A DNA stretch of 64,000 bases from Kibdelosporangium sp040675465 (GTDB lineage: Bacteria > Actinomycetota > Actinomycetes > Mycobacteriales > Pseudonocardiaceae), in the NCBI RefSeq assembly GCF_040675465.1, contig NZ_JBFAPA010000001.1, positions 1,402,604 through 1,466,603 of the forward strand, given 5' to 3'. A model generated the notes under the pieces. The model saw only the letters and a program-made list of their open reading frames with translations. It did no database searches and was not told where the DNA came from. Positions 7,688-15,183 of the stretch are shown here, piece after piece (the first letter of the stretch is position 1; every line of letters begins with the position of its first letter). The position numbers and the translations under genes were made by a program.

Positions 7688-8701
7688 TCAGTCAGGGGTG
7701 GTGACGGGAAGGCCTGCGGTGCGTCCCCGCGCTGCGACCGGGTCTCCGCGCTCAAGCCGGCCCAGGAGGGGTGGCGGCGCCAACCGGTACTGCGGGGCGA
7801 AGACGGCAAGCACGCCACGCGCGCTGTGTCCGCCGTCGTTGCCGGAAGAGACGCTGGGGGCCGGGGTGGCCGGCGCGCTGGGCGCGCTCGGGACCGGCAG
7901 CGGGCCGGGCCCGTCGTCCGCCGGGGTGAGCCGCTCCACGACGGTGGCCGGGTTGGTCACGGTCTGGAGAGCCGTCCGGTGAGGGGTCTGCGCATGCGGG
8001 TGCTCGACGACCGCGGGCTGCTGAGCCGCCTCGGGGGCGACTGCGGGCGCGGCCGGTGCTCCCGGCGCGGCCTCGGTACGGGCCGTCGTCGCTGGGGTCT
8101 CGCTGGTGGCGGACCCGCTGTGCGTCGGCGTTGGCTCCAGGATGTCGTCCACGGTCTCTTCAACGACCGGAGCGACCGACGGCAACGTCTGTTTTACAAC
8201 CGGGGTAACAACTTTTTGCGGGATCTCACTGACGCAGTGCACAACCGAGCCGACCGTGTGGTTGACCGTGGCAGTGACTGTGCTGAGCGTCGAGGTCACC
8301 GTCTGGACCGTTGTCTTGACCGTGGTGTTGACGGTCTTGACCGTCGTGTTCACGGTGCTGTTGACCGCGCCGAGCAGGCCGTTGACCACACCGCCGAGAC
8401 CGAGTCCCGGTCCCTGCGGCGTGCGGCTGATCTTCTGCTCTCGGCTGCCTTGTTCCCTGCTGTCCTGTTCCCGGCTGTCTTGCTCGCGGCTGTCCTGCTC
8501 CCTGCTGTCCTGGGTCGGCTTGCCGTTACCCAGGCCGGGGAGGTTGATGGTGATGTGCGGTCCGGTGTCCGCGGACGCGGTGCCGGCGAGGACCATGCCC
8601 GTCAGCCAGCCCGCCGCGGTCAGCCCGGCGAGCATCAACAAGCGCAGCACAAGACGACGCACCCGCGTACCGGCGTCACGCGCCGGACTCGAGCCAGTCA
8701 C
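7688..8701 (-). CDS. Secreted or anchored low-complexity repeat protein
   Basis: A protein of 337 aa of unknown function. I choose GTG 8701 because GGAGG lies 6 bases upstream; an ATG at 8728 lacks this. Residues about 15-45 hold a twin-arginine-rich hydrophobic segment (RRLVLRLLMLAGLTAAG ... GTASA), a signal peptide or anchor. The mature chain starts with five QDSRE-type 5-residue repeats. A beta-prone block follows (VNTTVKT and TVQTVTSTLST repeats, heptad-like), then a Pro/Ala/Thr-rich tail. Such Ser/Thr/Pro-rich chains are typical of actinobacterial wall-associated proteins. No sortase motif or catalytic domain is visible. Confidence 0.6.
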   Translation of the reverse strand: MTGSSPARDAGTRVRRLVLRLLMLAGLTAAGWLTGMVLAGTASADTGPHITINLPGLGNGKPTQDSREQDSREQDSREQDSREQGSREQKISRTPQGPGLGLGGVVNGLLGAVNSTVNTTVKTVNTTVKTTVQTVTSTLSTVTATVNHTVGSVVHCVSEIPQKVVTPVVKQTLPSVAPVVEETVDDILEPTPTHSGSATSETPATTARTEAAPGAPAAPAVAPEAAQQPAVVEHPHAQTPHRTALQTVTNPATVVERLTPADDGPGPLPVPSAPSAPATPAPSVSSGNDGGHSARGVLAVFAPQYRLAPPPLLGRLERGDPVAARGRTAGLPVTTPD

Positions 8702-8887
8702 CTTGTGCCTCCACCGTTTCGCTGCCAAGACCGCAAAACCGCCGATTGCACCCTAGCTTCGGAAGGGCCAGCCGGAAAGACGGATTCGCATGTCCGACCC
8801 TTTCGGCAATGATCTCGGTCGCTGGTATTCACCGAACCGGGTGATCCTTCTAGTGCGACTGGGCGAGTCTGCGTTACGAGGCCGAAT

Positions 8888-10015
8888 GTGTCCTTCGTGG
8901 ACATTGACCGACCGATGCGTCTGGCCGAATGGGCCAGCCGTTGGCAAGGACATGTTCCCGATCTGGTCTTGCACGATCCAGACGGCCCTCGGGAAACCCT
9001 TGTGCGGGCGGGCCAATTGGTCGCGCCGCCGAACGCGATCCAGCCGGTTGCCGACGAGTTGCGCCGTTGGGTAGATCACGTTGAGCCGACCGGTCGGATC
9101 AGGCTGCGGGCCGAGCTGCGGGACCGTCCAGTTGAGATCGCCGCGGACATCGCCGGCCGTTACCCCGTCGGTCCCAACCATGTCCACATTGGTGGCCCGA
9201 TCGTGCTCGGCACCCCGGCATGGCAGGGCGGCCCGCACTTCGACGTGCCCACGCCCCCACCGCCAATGGTGGAGGAATGGGACCCGCCGGTGACCGTCGC
9301 CGTGCTCGACACCGGCCTGTATCCCCACCCATGGTTCGCCGGCCGTCGTTGGTTCGATGAATGGGGCCACCATCCCGAAGTGCTCGACCTCGATCTCGCC
9401 GGAAACGACGATCGGCAGGCCGGTCACGCAACGTTCGTGGTGGGCGTTTTGGTACGCAATGCGCCAGGCGTGACATTGCGTCACCACCGGGTGCTGTCCT
9501 CAATGGGCTTGACCGATGACGCGACAGTGGCGGCCGCATTGCGCGCCCTCCGCAGCCGAACCGACATCGTCCTGCTGACCTCCGGCTGCCACACGGCGGA
9601 CAACCAGTGCCCACCGGTTTTGGCGCACGAATTCTCCCAATGGGCCGATGCCGTCGTGGTCACCGCAGCCGGAAATGGCGGCAGCAGTCGCCCCTACTGG
9701 CCCGCAGCGCTCCCCGACGTGATCGCCGTCACCGCGACCGACCACACGGGCACGATCGCCGCCTTCTCCAACCGCGGCCCCTGGGTCAACGCCACCGCAC
9801 CCGGAGTCGACGTAGTGAGCAGTCACGTCGGGTTGATCACCGGAACACCCGGAACGACCCCCGGAATGGAGGCCCGCCAGTACAGCGTCGCCCGCTGGTC
9901 CGGAACCTCCTTCGCGGCCGCCAAAATAGCCGCTGACCTCGCCAGACTCCTACACGTCGGCCATACACCAACAGACGCCCTCGACCGCCATTCACTTGGC
10001 CAGCCAACATTGTGA
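8888..10015 (+). CDS. Cytoplasmic S8 (subtilisin-like) serine peptidase
   Basis: A protein of 375 aa. The complete subtilase catalytic set is present: D141 in VAVLDTG, H180 in AGHATFVVGV, oxyanion N263 in TAAGNGG and S341 in SGTSFAAAK. Residues 1-130 form an unrecognised N-terminal region. There is no signal peptide or prodomain, so it probably acts in the cytoplasm, unlike most subtilases. It starts at GTG 8888, with CGAGG about 7 bases upstream. About 1 kb downstream on the same strand lie an ECF sigma factor and a TPR-CHAT protease. S8 and CHAT peptidases often share predicted signalling or conflict loci, so a joint role is plausible but inferred. Confidence 0.85.
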   Translation: MSFVDIDRPMRLAEWASRWQGHVPDLVLHDPDGPRETLVRAGQLVAPPNAIQPVADELRRWVDHVEPTGRIRLRAELRDRPVEIAADIAGRYPVGPNHVHIGGPIVLGTPAWQGGPHFDVPTPPPPMVEEWDPPVTVAVLDTGLYPHPWFAGRRWFDEWGHHPEVLDLDLAGNDDRQAGHATFVVGVLVRNAPGVTLRHHRVLSSMGLTDDATVAAALRALRSRTDIVLLTSGCHTADNQCPPVLAHEFSQWADAVVVTAAGNGGSSRPYWPAALPDVIAVTATDHTGTIAAFSNRGPWVNATAPGVDVVSSHVGLITGTPGTTPGMEARQYSVARWSGTSFAAAKIAADLARLLHVGHTPTDALDRHSLGQPTL

Positions 10016-10995
10016 ACGCGATTTGTCAATGACCTCTGGCACGCACAGTCGTCGACGCGCTACTCTATGGATGCTCGCCCCCTCCCCCTCGGCGAGCCAA
10101 ACGTCCCCGCTCCCCGGGACCCCCAGCCGGGTCGAGCGGGGACGTCCTTATTCCGAATCCTGGTCGGCGCTTCGCGCCTTCCCTCGGATTCGGACGATGA
10201 TGTTGGGGGGCCGAGCCCCCCAAACCCCCCACGTGCCGCTTTCGCGGCCTCGCTTTCCAGCGGGGTGGCTCGCACTTCGCGCCTCGCTGGGCTTTTGACT
10301 GGTGGGCGCGGTCTGACGACCTGTAGGGGTACCGTCCGGCTCTGTTTGGGGCTAGTTGTACGTGCCGCAAAGGAAGGCGGGGTGCGCGGCAGTTGGTTGG
10401 GGCATGGATTGGAGAGGGCGAGCTAGGTGGGCGGCCTCTGCAGCGAAGACAGGCTTGAGTGGCGGGGTAGTTGGTGTGGCGGTGGTGAGGCCGGGGCTGG
10501 GTTGTGGTGGCATCTGGGGCAGTAGTGGGTGTTGGTGTGGTCCGGGCCGGACGTGGTGTAGGTATGGCCGTGGGGTCTGGGGGCGGCGGGGCGTTGTGGT
10601 GTTTAAGGGCGGGTTGAGGCTCTTTGGGGTAACTGGTGCCTGTGGAGCCACCGGGATGTTGTTGAGTGGCTGTTCGAGCTGTGGGCGGGTTTGGCGTCGA
10701 TAGTTGGGGCTGGTCTTGGATGCCGCCGGTTGAGGTGTGGTCGGGGCGGTCAGTTGGGGCAGTCGGCTCGTGTCACGGCTTTGCGTCTGCCGCGGGCCCG
10801 TTGTGTGGACTGCGGTCTTAGGACGGTGGGTGGCGCCGTTGGTGGCTTTGGCGCGGTGGGCTTGTGAGAGGTGTGGCTGGTGGGTGGGAGGTGCCGGGTG
10901 GGTGGGTGGTTACTGTCGGTTGTGGGGGTCACTCGGATGGTTGGTTTGGGGCGTTTGTGGGGAGCGGGGTGGTCGAGGGTTGCGTCTGACCGGGC
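10016..10995. other. Non-coding gap: hairpin cluster, then a G/T-rich strand-asymmetric tract
   Basis: No credible gene is seen. Positions 10101-10248 contain a dense set of perfect hairpins. From about 10356 to 10990 the plus strand is very rich in G and T and poor in C and A, with many GGTGG, GGGGC and TGGGG words. Apparent frames here give Trp/Gly/Arg-rich low-complexity translations and are not gene-like. Confidence 0.6.
10101..10248. repeat. Cluster of perfect inverted repeats (REP-like)
   Basis: Arms: 10101-10112/10134-10145 (12 bp), 10152-10160/10186-10194 (9 bp, enclosing GGCGC-TTC-GCGCC), 10203-10211/10215-10223 (TTGGGGGGC with a 3-nt loop) and GCCGC-TTTC-GCGGC at 10235-10248. The G6/C6 hairpin could terminate the S8 peptidase transcript. 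The composite structure resembles a dispersed intergenic repeat. Confidence 0.6.
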
Positions 10996-11529
10996 ATGTC
11001 GAGTGATCTTGTTCAAGGGTTGGCCCGGTGGGACGACGAGGCCTGGCGCTCGCTCGTCACCGAGTACGGGCCGAAGATATGGGCTGTCACAAGGGGATTC
11101 CGGCTTGGGCATGCCGATGCGGCCGATGTTTTCCAGAACACGCTGCTGAACCTGGCCGAGCGGTTGCACACGTTGAAGCAACCCGACCGGATCTCCTCAT
11201 GGCTGGTGACCACTGCCAAGAACGAATGCCTGCGGCTACTGCGACTCCGCCGACCGCTGCCGATCCGTTGGCGTCCCGAGGAAAACGACAACGAACGCCT
11301 CTTCCCCGAAGAGAGTGCGCTGGTGAAGGCGCGCGACAAGGCGCTGTGGGCGGCCTTCGAGCTGCTGCCACCGCGGTGCCAGCAGTTGCTGCGGATGATC
11401 GCCTACATGCCGGAGTACGGCTACGAGCAACTGGCTGAAGCGATCGGTGTCGGCGTCGGAAGCGTTGGCCCGACCAAGAACCGGTGCGTGCAGACCCTGC
11501 GATTGAGGATGCGTGAGTTTCGTGATTGA
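10996..11529 (+). CDS. ECF-type RNA polymerase sigma factor
   Basis: A protein of 177 aa. Region 2 spans about residues 15-85 (DAADVFQNTLLNLAERL, RISSWLVTTAKNECLRLLR). Region 4 spans about 120-172 (LPPRCQQLLRMIAYMPEYGY, then the HTH YEQLAEAIGVGVGSVGPTKN). It is followed directly by a small protein gene (17-bp overlap) and then a TPR-CHAT gene (4-bp overlap), with no classical zinc-finger anti-sigma gene in the operon. Control may therefore come from the CHAT protein or from proteolysis. It starts at ATG 10996, after the G/T-rich gap. Its promoter targets are unknown. Confidence 0.85.
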   Translation: MSSDLVQGLARWDDEAWRSLVTEYGPKIWAVTRGFRLGHADAADVFQNTLLNLAERLHTLKQPDRISSWLVTTAKNECLRLLRLRRPLPIRWRPEENDNERLFPEESALVKARDKALWAAFELLPPRCQQLLRMIAYMPEYGYEQLAEAIGVGVGSVGPTKNRCVQTLRLRMREFRD

Positions 11530-11863
11530 ACGACTACGACGCATCTTCGACATCCTCGACCCGATGCCGGCCGCGCCCGCGGCACCAATGGACATCGCGT
11601 ACCACCACATCAATGTGGTGCCCGACACCGGGACGCGCGGCACGTGCATGCGTTTCGAACGTGGTGAGGTGACCATTCACCTGGAGATCGGGTCGGCGCT
11701 GACCGGCATGGTCATCGGCGCGACCGAGCTGGAAATCCGATGGCCCAACGGAATGACACAGGTGACCATCGACCCGATGGGACTGTTCGAAGTGGACTGC
11801 GTGCCGCGCGGACCGGCACGGCTCGTCGTCGGGACTGCTGCGACGGACTGGTTCGTTCGGTGA
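11513..11863 (+). CDS. Small beta-rich protein of the sigma/CHAT operon, unknown function
   Basis: Up to 116 aa, with a start at GTG 11513 or GTG 11522, both inside the end of the sigma gene. After a short helix, residues 28-116 alternate hydrophobic and charged residues as in a beta sandwich (GEVTIHLEIGSALTGMVIGATELEIRW read in parts, GLFEVDCVPRGPARLVV). I recognise no named domain. The last base triplet overlaps the GTG of the CHAT gene (GTGA). Its position between a sigma factor and a predicted protease makes it a candidate adaptor, anti-sigma factor or protease substrate. That role is inference only. Confidence 0.7.
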   Translation: MSFVIERLRRIFDILDPMPAAPAAPMDIAYHHINVVPDTGTRGTCMRFERGEVTIHLEIGSALTGMVIGATELEIRWPNGMTQVTIDPMGLFEVDCVPRGPARLVVGTAATDWFVR

Positions 11864-13839
11864 GCAACGCGGCGGCGCTCGAATGCGTCGAACGAGGAGA
11901 CCTCGAAGGCGGACTGGCGAAGGCGAGGCTGGCGCTGGCCGAAGACCCCAACGCGGGCCTGACCATCGCCTGGATCGAGCTCGAACGAGGCAACCGGCAA
12001 GCCTGTGAGTCGGAGATCGCCAAAGCCGTCCGACGCGGCGCCTCGCCTGGCCGTGCCAAGTGCCTCAACGGGCTGCGACTCTGCGCACTGGGTTCGTATG
12101 AGCTGGCAGTTCGAGAGCTGTCCAATGTAGATCTGAGTGACGATCTCAAATGGCAGGCCAACGCGCTTGTCGGACTCGGCATAGCCCGGACCTACCTGTT
12201 CCGCCTCGATGCCGCGGACCGGGACTTCGCTGCTGCCGCCGAGATCCTTGCCGCGCTCGGCGAAGATGAGCGGGTCGCCACGTGTGTTCACAATCGCGGT
12301 TTCGTCGCCTTGCAAGCCGGCGACGTGCCCAAGGCGCTGGCCCTGTTCGACCAGGCCGCTGGCGGTTTGCGCCGGGGCCGGGCCGAAGCGCTGATTGACC
12401 GGGCATCCGCGCTCATTGCCGCCGGGATGACCCGTGACGCCAGCGCCCTGCTCGACGAAGCGCAGAACCTGTTGGCTGGCCGCGCAAGCAGACTGGCGGA
12501 AGCAGCGCTGACCGCCGGGTACTGCGCGCTGCGAGCCGGTGACACCGACCTCGCGGCACGTGAGGCCCAACGAGCCCGAACGCTGTTCCGGCAGCAGCGG
12601 CGACCGGCATGGACGGCCGCGGCGGATGCGTTGGCACTACGCACCCGCCCGATCGACGTCGCCGCTGCCCTCCGGACCGCGGACCGCTGCCTGCGCTGGG
12701 GGCGTCGCACGGAGGCGGCCGAGCTGCTCGTGGCCGCAGCCCAGACCGCTCCACAGGCAGAGGCCAGGGAGCTGCTCACTCGTGTCCAAGCCGAACGACA
12801 TGCCGAGACCCCAAGGTTGAGGGCGCTCGGATGGCTCGCGCGCGCCAGGCTCGCACCCGACAACCGAGGTTTGTTCGCTGCATGCCGCGCCGGGCTCAGG
12901 CAGTCGCCCGACTTGGCGCACGAGTTCACAGCTACCGCTCTGCGCGCAGCCCGCCGACCCCGGACGGTATTGGCTGCCGCCGAACCTCGCGCCGTGGACG
13001 TCATTGACGCGCTGGACGACAGAGCCCTCGTCAGGTTCGCCGTCCGCGACGGCGAGCTGCTCGCATGCACTGTGGTGAACCGCCGGGTCCGCGTGCACTG
13101 CCTGGGTCCCGCAGCCGGGTTGAGAGCCGCCGTGGCAGCCCTCCGGATGAACCCGGCGGTGCACGCGAAGTCGGTGGAAGAGAAGCTGTTCGCCCCCTTG
13201 CGGCTGGGAGACCGCCCCTTGGTCCTGGTACCCGTCGAGGCGATGTCCGGCCTGGTGTGGCCGGAACTCCCATCGTGCGCTGGGCGACCGGTGTCGGTCG
13301 CCCCTACCGCGACAGCCTGGCTCCAGGCGGCCAAGGCCGATCGCGGTGATGGCACGGTGTCGGTGGCCGGCCCCGACCTCACGCATGCTGAACGTGAGGT
13401 CAGTGCCTTGCGCCACACGACGCGCTTGCACGGCCGAAGGTCAACAGTGGCCAACACGCTCAGAGCCATAGAAGGTGCCGATATCGCCCACATCGCCGCG
13501 CACGGCCGCTTCCGCGACGACGCACCGATGTACTCGTACCTTGAACTTGCTGATGGCCCTTTGCACGGTCACGACCTGACGAACCTCACCCGCGCACCCC
13601 GGCTGCTCATCCTGTCCGCGTGTGAGGTCGCCCGCGCCGAAGTGTTCGCCACCGCGATCCTCGATCGTGGCGCCCAAGCACTGATCGCCAGCTCTCTTCC
13701 TGTTCCCGACGACAAAGCCGTCGATCTCATCACCACCTTCTGTGCTCGGCTGAGGGCCGGCGACACACCGGCCCCTGCGCTGGCGCATGCCCAAGATCGC
13801 CACGGCCACCTGGGCTTCACCTGCATCGGTGCGGGCTGA
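11860..13839 (+). CDS. TPR-CHAT caspase-like protease
   Basis: A protein of 659 aa. Residues about 1-370 are helical TPR-like repeats (ALECVERGDLEGGLAKARLAL, GFVALQAGDVPKALALFDQA, YCALRAGDTDLAAREAQRA). Residues about 430-659 form a CHAT domain with the catalytic dyad His548 (HIAAHG) and Cys588 (LILSACE), so it should be an active cysteine peptidase. I place the start at GTG 11860, overlapping the upstream stop by 4 bp; an upstream ATG at 11740 would lie inside the previous gene. TPR-CHAT proteins are regulated proteases; Csx29 of type III-E CRISPR systems, which acts on a sigma-factor regulator, is the best-known example. Operonic linkage to an ECF sigma factor suggests proteolytic control of transcription. 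Confidence 0.87.
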   Translation: MSNAAALECVERGDLEGGLAKARLALAEDPNAGLTIAWIELERGNRQACESEIAKAVRRGASPGRAKCLNGLRLCALGSYELAVRELSNVDLSDDLKWQANALVGLGIARTYLFRLDAADRDFAAAAEILAALGEDERVATCVHNRGFVALQAGDVPKALALFDQAAGGLRRGRAEALIDRASALIAAGMTRDASALLDEAQNLLAGRASRLAEAALTAGYCALRAGDTDLAAREAQRARTLFRQQRRPAWTAAADALALRTRPIDVAAALRTADRCLRWGRRTEAAELLVAAAQTAPQAEARELLTRVQAERHAETPRLRALGWLARARLAPDNRGLFAACRAGLRQSPDLAHEFTATALRAARRPRTVLAAAEPRAVDVIDALDDRALVRFAVRDGELLACTVVNRRVRVHCLGPAAGLRAAVAALRMNPAVHAKSVEEKLFAPLRLGDRPLVLVPVEAMSGLVWPELPSCAGRPVSVAPTATAWLQAAKADRGDGTVSVAGPDLTHAEREVSALRHTTRLHGRRSTVANTLRAIEGADIAHIAAHGRFRDDAPMYSYLELADGPLHGHDLTNLTRAPRLLILSACEVARAEVFATAILDRGAQALIASSLPVPDDKAVDLITTFCARLRAGDTPAPALAHAQDRHGHLGFTCIGAG

Positions 13840-13909
13840 CCGCGCCGACGAGATTCAAGCTAGCCGAGGCGGGCGGCGACCGGGCGAAAGCAAGATCAAC
13901 TAGCCCGAG

Positions 13910-13935
13910 TTGTCCACAGACCCGGGTTATCCACA
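13910..13935 (+). promoter_or_regulatory. Pair of DnaA-box-like 9-mers
   Basis: TTGTCCACA (13910-13918) and TTATCCACA (13927-13935) match the actinobacterial and E. coli DnaA-box consensus. They lie 17 bp apart in the same orientation, in the 151-bp gap between the convergent CHAT and aminotransferase genes. No other origin feature (dnaA, dnaN or an AT-rich unwinding region) is nearby, so this is not oriC. Confidence 0.45.
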
Positions 13936-13990
13936 GCTGACCGGTGATGGGTCTTGACAGGTCCGGTGAATCGTTGGTGGCAAAGGGAAA

Positions 13991-15154
13991 TCAGGCGAGC
14001 TTGTGCAACCGGGCGACCGCTTCGTCGAGCACTTCATCCCTCTTGCAGAACGCGAACCGCACAATGTGTTGCCACTGCGAGGGATTGTCGGTGAACACCT
14101 GCACGGGCACCGCGGCCACACCGATCCGTTCGGGCAACTCACGGCAAAACTCGAGCCCGTCAGTGAACCCGAGCGGCCGCACGTCGGCGCAGATGAAGTA
14201 CGTGCCCTGACTCGCCCGGACCCCGAAGCCGGCCTCCGCCAACCCCGCCGCGAGCCGGGATCGCTTGGCCTCCAACGAATCCCGCAACCCCAGCACCCAC
14301 GCGGCCTCGTGCTCCAAGGCATATGCGACGGCAGGCTGGAACGGCGCACCACCAACGAAAGTCAGGAACTGCTTGGCCGCCCGTGCAGCCGCGACCAGCT
14401 CGGCCGGACCGCAGATCCAGCCGATCTTCCACCCGGTGCAGTTGAACATCTTGCCCGCGCTGGAAATCGTCACCGTCCGCGACGCCATCCCCGGCAAAGA
14501 GCCCAGTGGCACATGCGAAAGCCCATCGAAAACGAGGTCCTCGTACACCTCGTCGGTCACCGCGATCAGGTCGTGCTCGATGCACAACTCCGCGATCGCC
14601 GTCAGCTCCTCACGCGTGAACACCGTCCCCGTCGGGTTGTGCGGAGAGTTCAGCAGCAGCAACCGTGTGTTAGGACCGATTGCAGCGCGCAACCCGTCGA
14701 TATCCGGGGCGAACCGGCCCTCGACCTCGACCAGCGGGACGACCTTGCGGGTCGCGCCGGACAAAGCGACGCACGCGGCATAGGAGTCGTAGTACGGCTC
14801 CATCAGCAGCACCTCGTCACCCGGCCCGGCCAGGCCGAGCAGCGTGGACGCGATGGCCTCGGTCGCACCGACCGTGACGAGGATCTCGGTGTCCGGGTCG
14901 AAGGCCGTTCCGTACCTGGTCCGGTGCTGCGCGATGGCCGCTCGCAGCTCCGGGCGACCCGGTCCGGGCGGGTACTGGTTGAGACCGGCACCGATCGCCT
15001 CCTGGGCTTTCACCAGCATGGCTGGCGGACCATCGGTGTCCGGGAAGCCCTGGCCGAGGTTGACGGCGTTGGTCTTGGTGGCCAGCGCGGTCATCTCGGC
15101 GAAGATCGTCGAGGTGAACGGCTGCAGCCGCGGAGTGAGAGCTGGACGACGCAC
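13991..15154 (-). CDS. dapC: N-succinyldiaminopimelate aminotransferase-type PLP enzyme
   Basis: A fold-type I aminotransferase of 387 aa. Conserved elements are VNLGQGFPDTDGPP at the N-terminus, NSPHNPTG, the Asp/Tyr pair in AVTDEVYEDLVFDG, the Schiff-base Lys in SSAGKMFNCTGWKIGW and the C-terminal substrate Arg in IVRFAFCK. The sequence follows the M. tuberculosis DapC (Rv0858c) pattern nearly throughout, which supports a role in the lysine/meso-DAP pathway. Related enzymes use methionine or kynurenine, so specificity is not certain. The start is set at GTG 15154 (VRRPALTPRLQPF) with GAGGA upstream; a longer ATG version would run into the divergent DUF445 gene. Confidence 0.85.
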   Translation of the reverse strand: MRRPALTPRLQPFTSTIFAEMTALATKTNAVNLGQGFPDTDGPPAMLVKAQEAIGAGLNQYPPGPGRPELRAAIAQHRTRYGTAFDPDTEILVTVGATEAIASTLLGLAGPGDEVLLMEPYYDSYAACVALSGATRKVVPLVEVEGRFAPDIDGLRAAIGPNTRLLLLNSPHNPTGTVFTREELTAIAELCIEHDLIAVTDEVYEDLVFDGLSHVPLGSLPGMASRTVTISSAGKMFNCTGWKIGWICGPAELVAAARAAKQFLTFVGGAPFQPAVAYALEHEAAWVLGLRDSLEAKRSRLAAGLAEAGFGVRASQGTYFICADVRPLGFTDGLEFCRELPERIGVAAVPVQVFTDNPSQWQHIVRFAFCKRDEVLDEAVARLHKLA

Positions 15155-15183
15155 GATGGCTGATCCTCGCGGACAATGAAGGT

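Noticed and set aside
13840..13990. Possible replication origin because of two DnaA-box words
   Set aside because: Only two boxes, no AT-rich unwinding region and no dnaA/dnaN neighbourhood; recorded as a binding-site candidate only.
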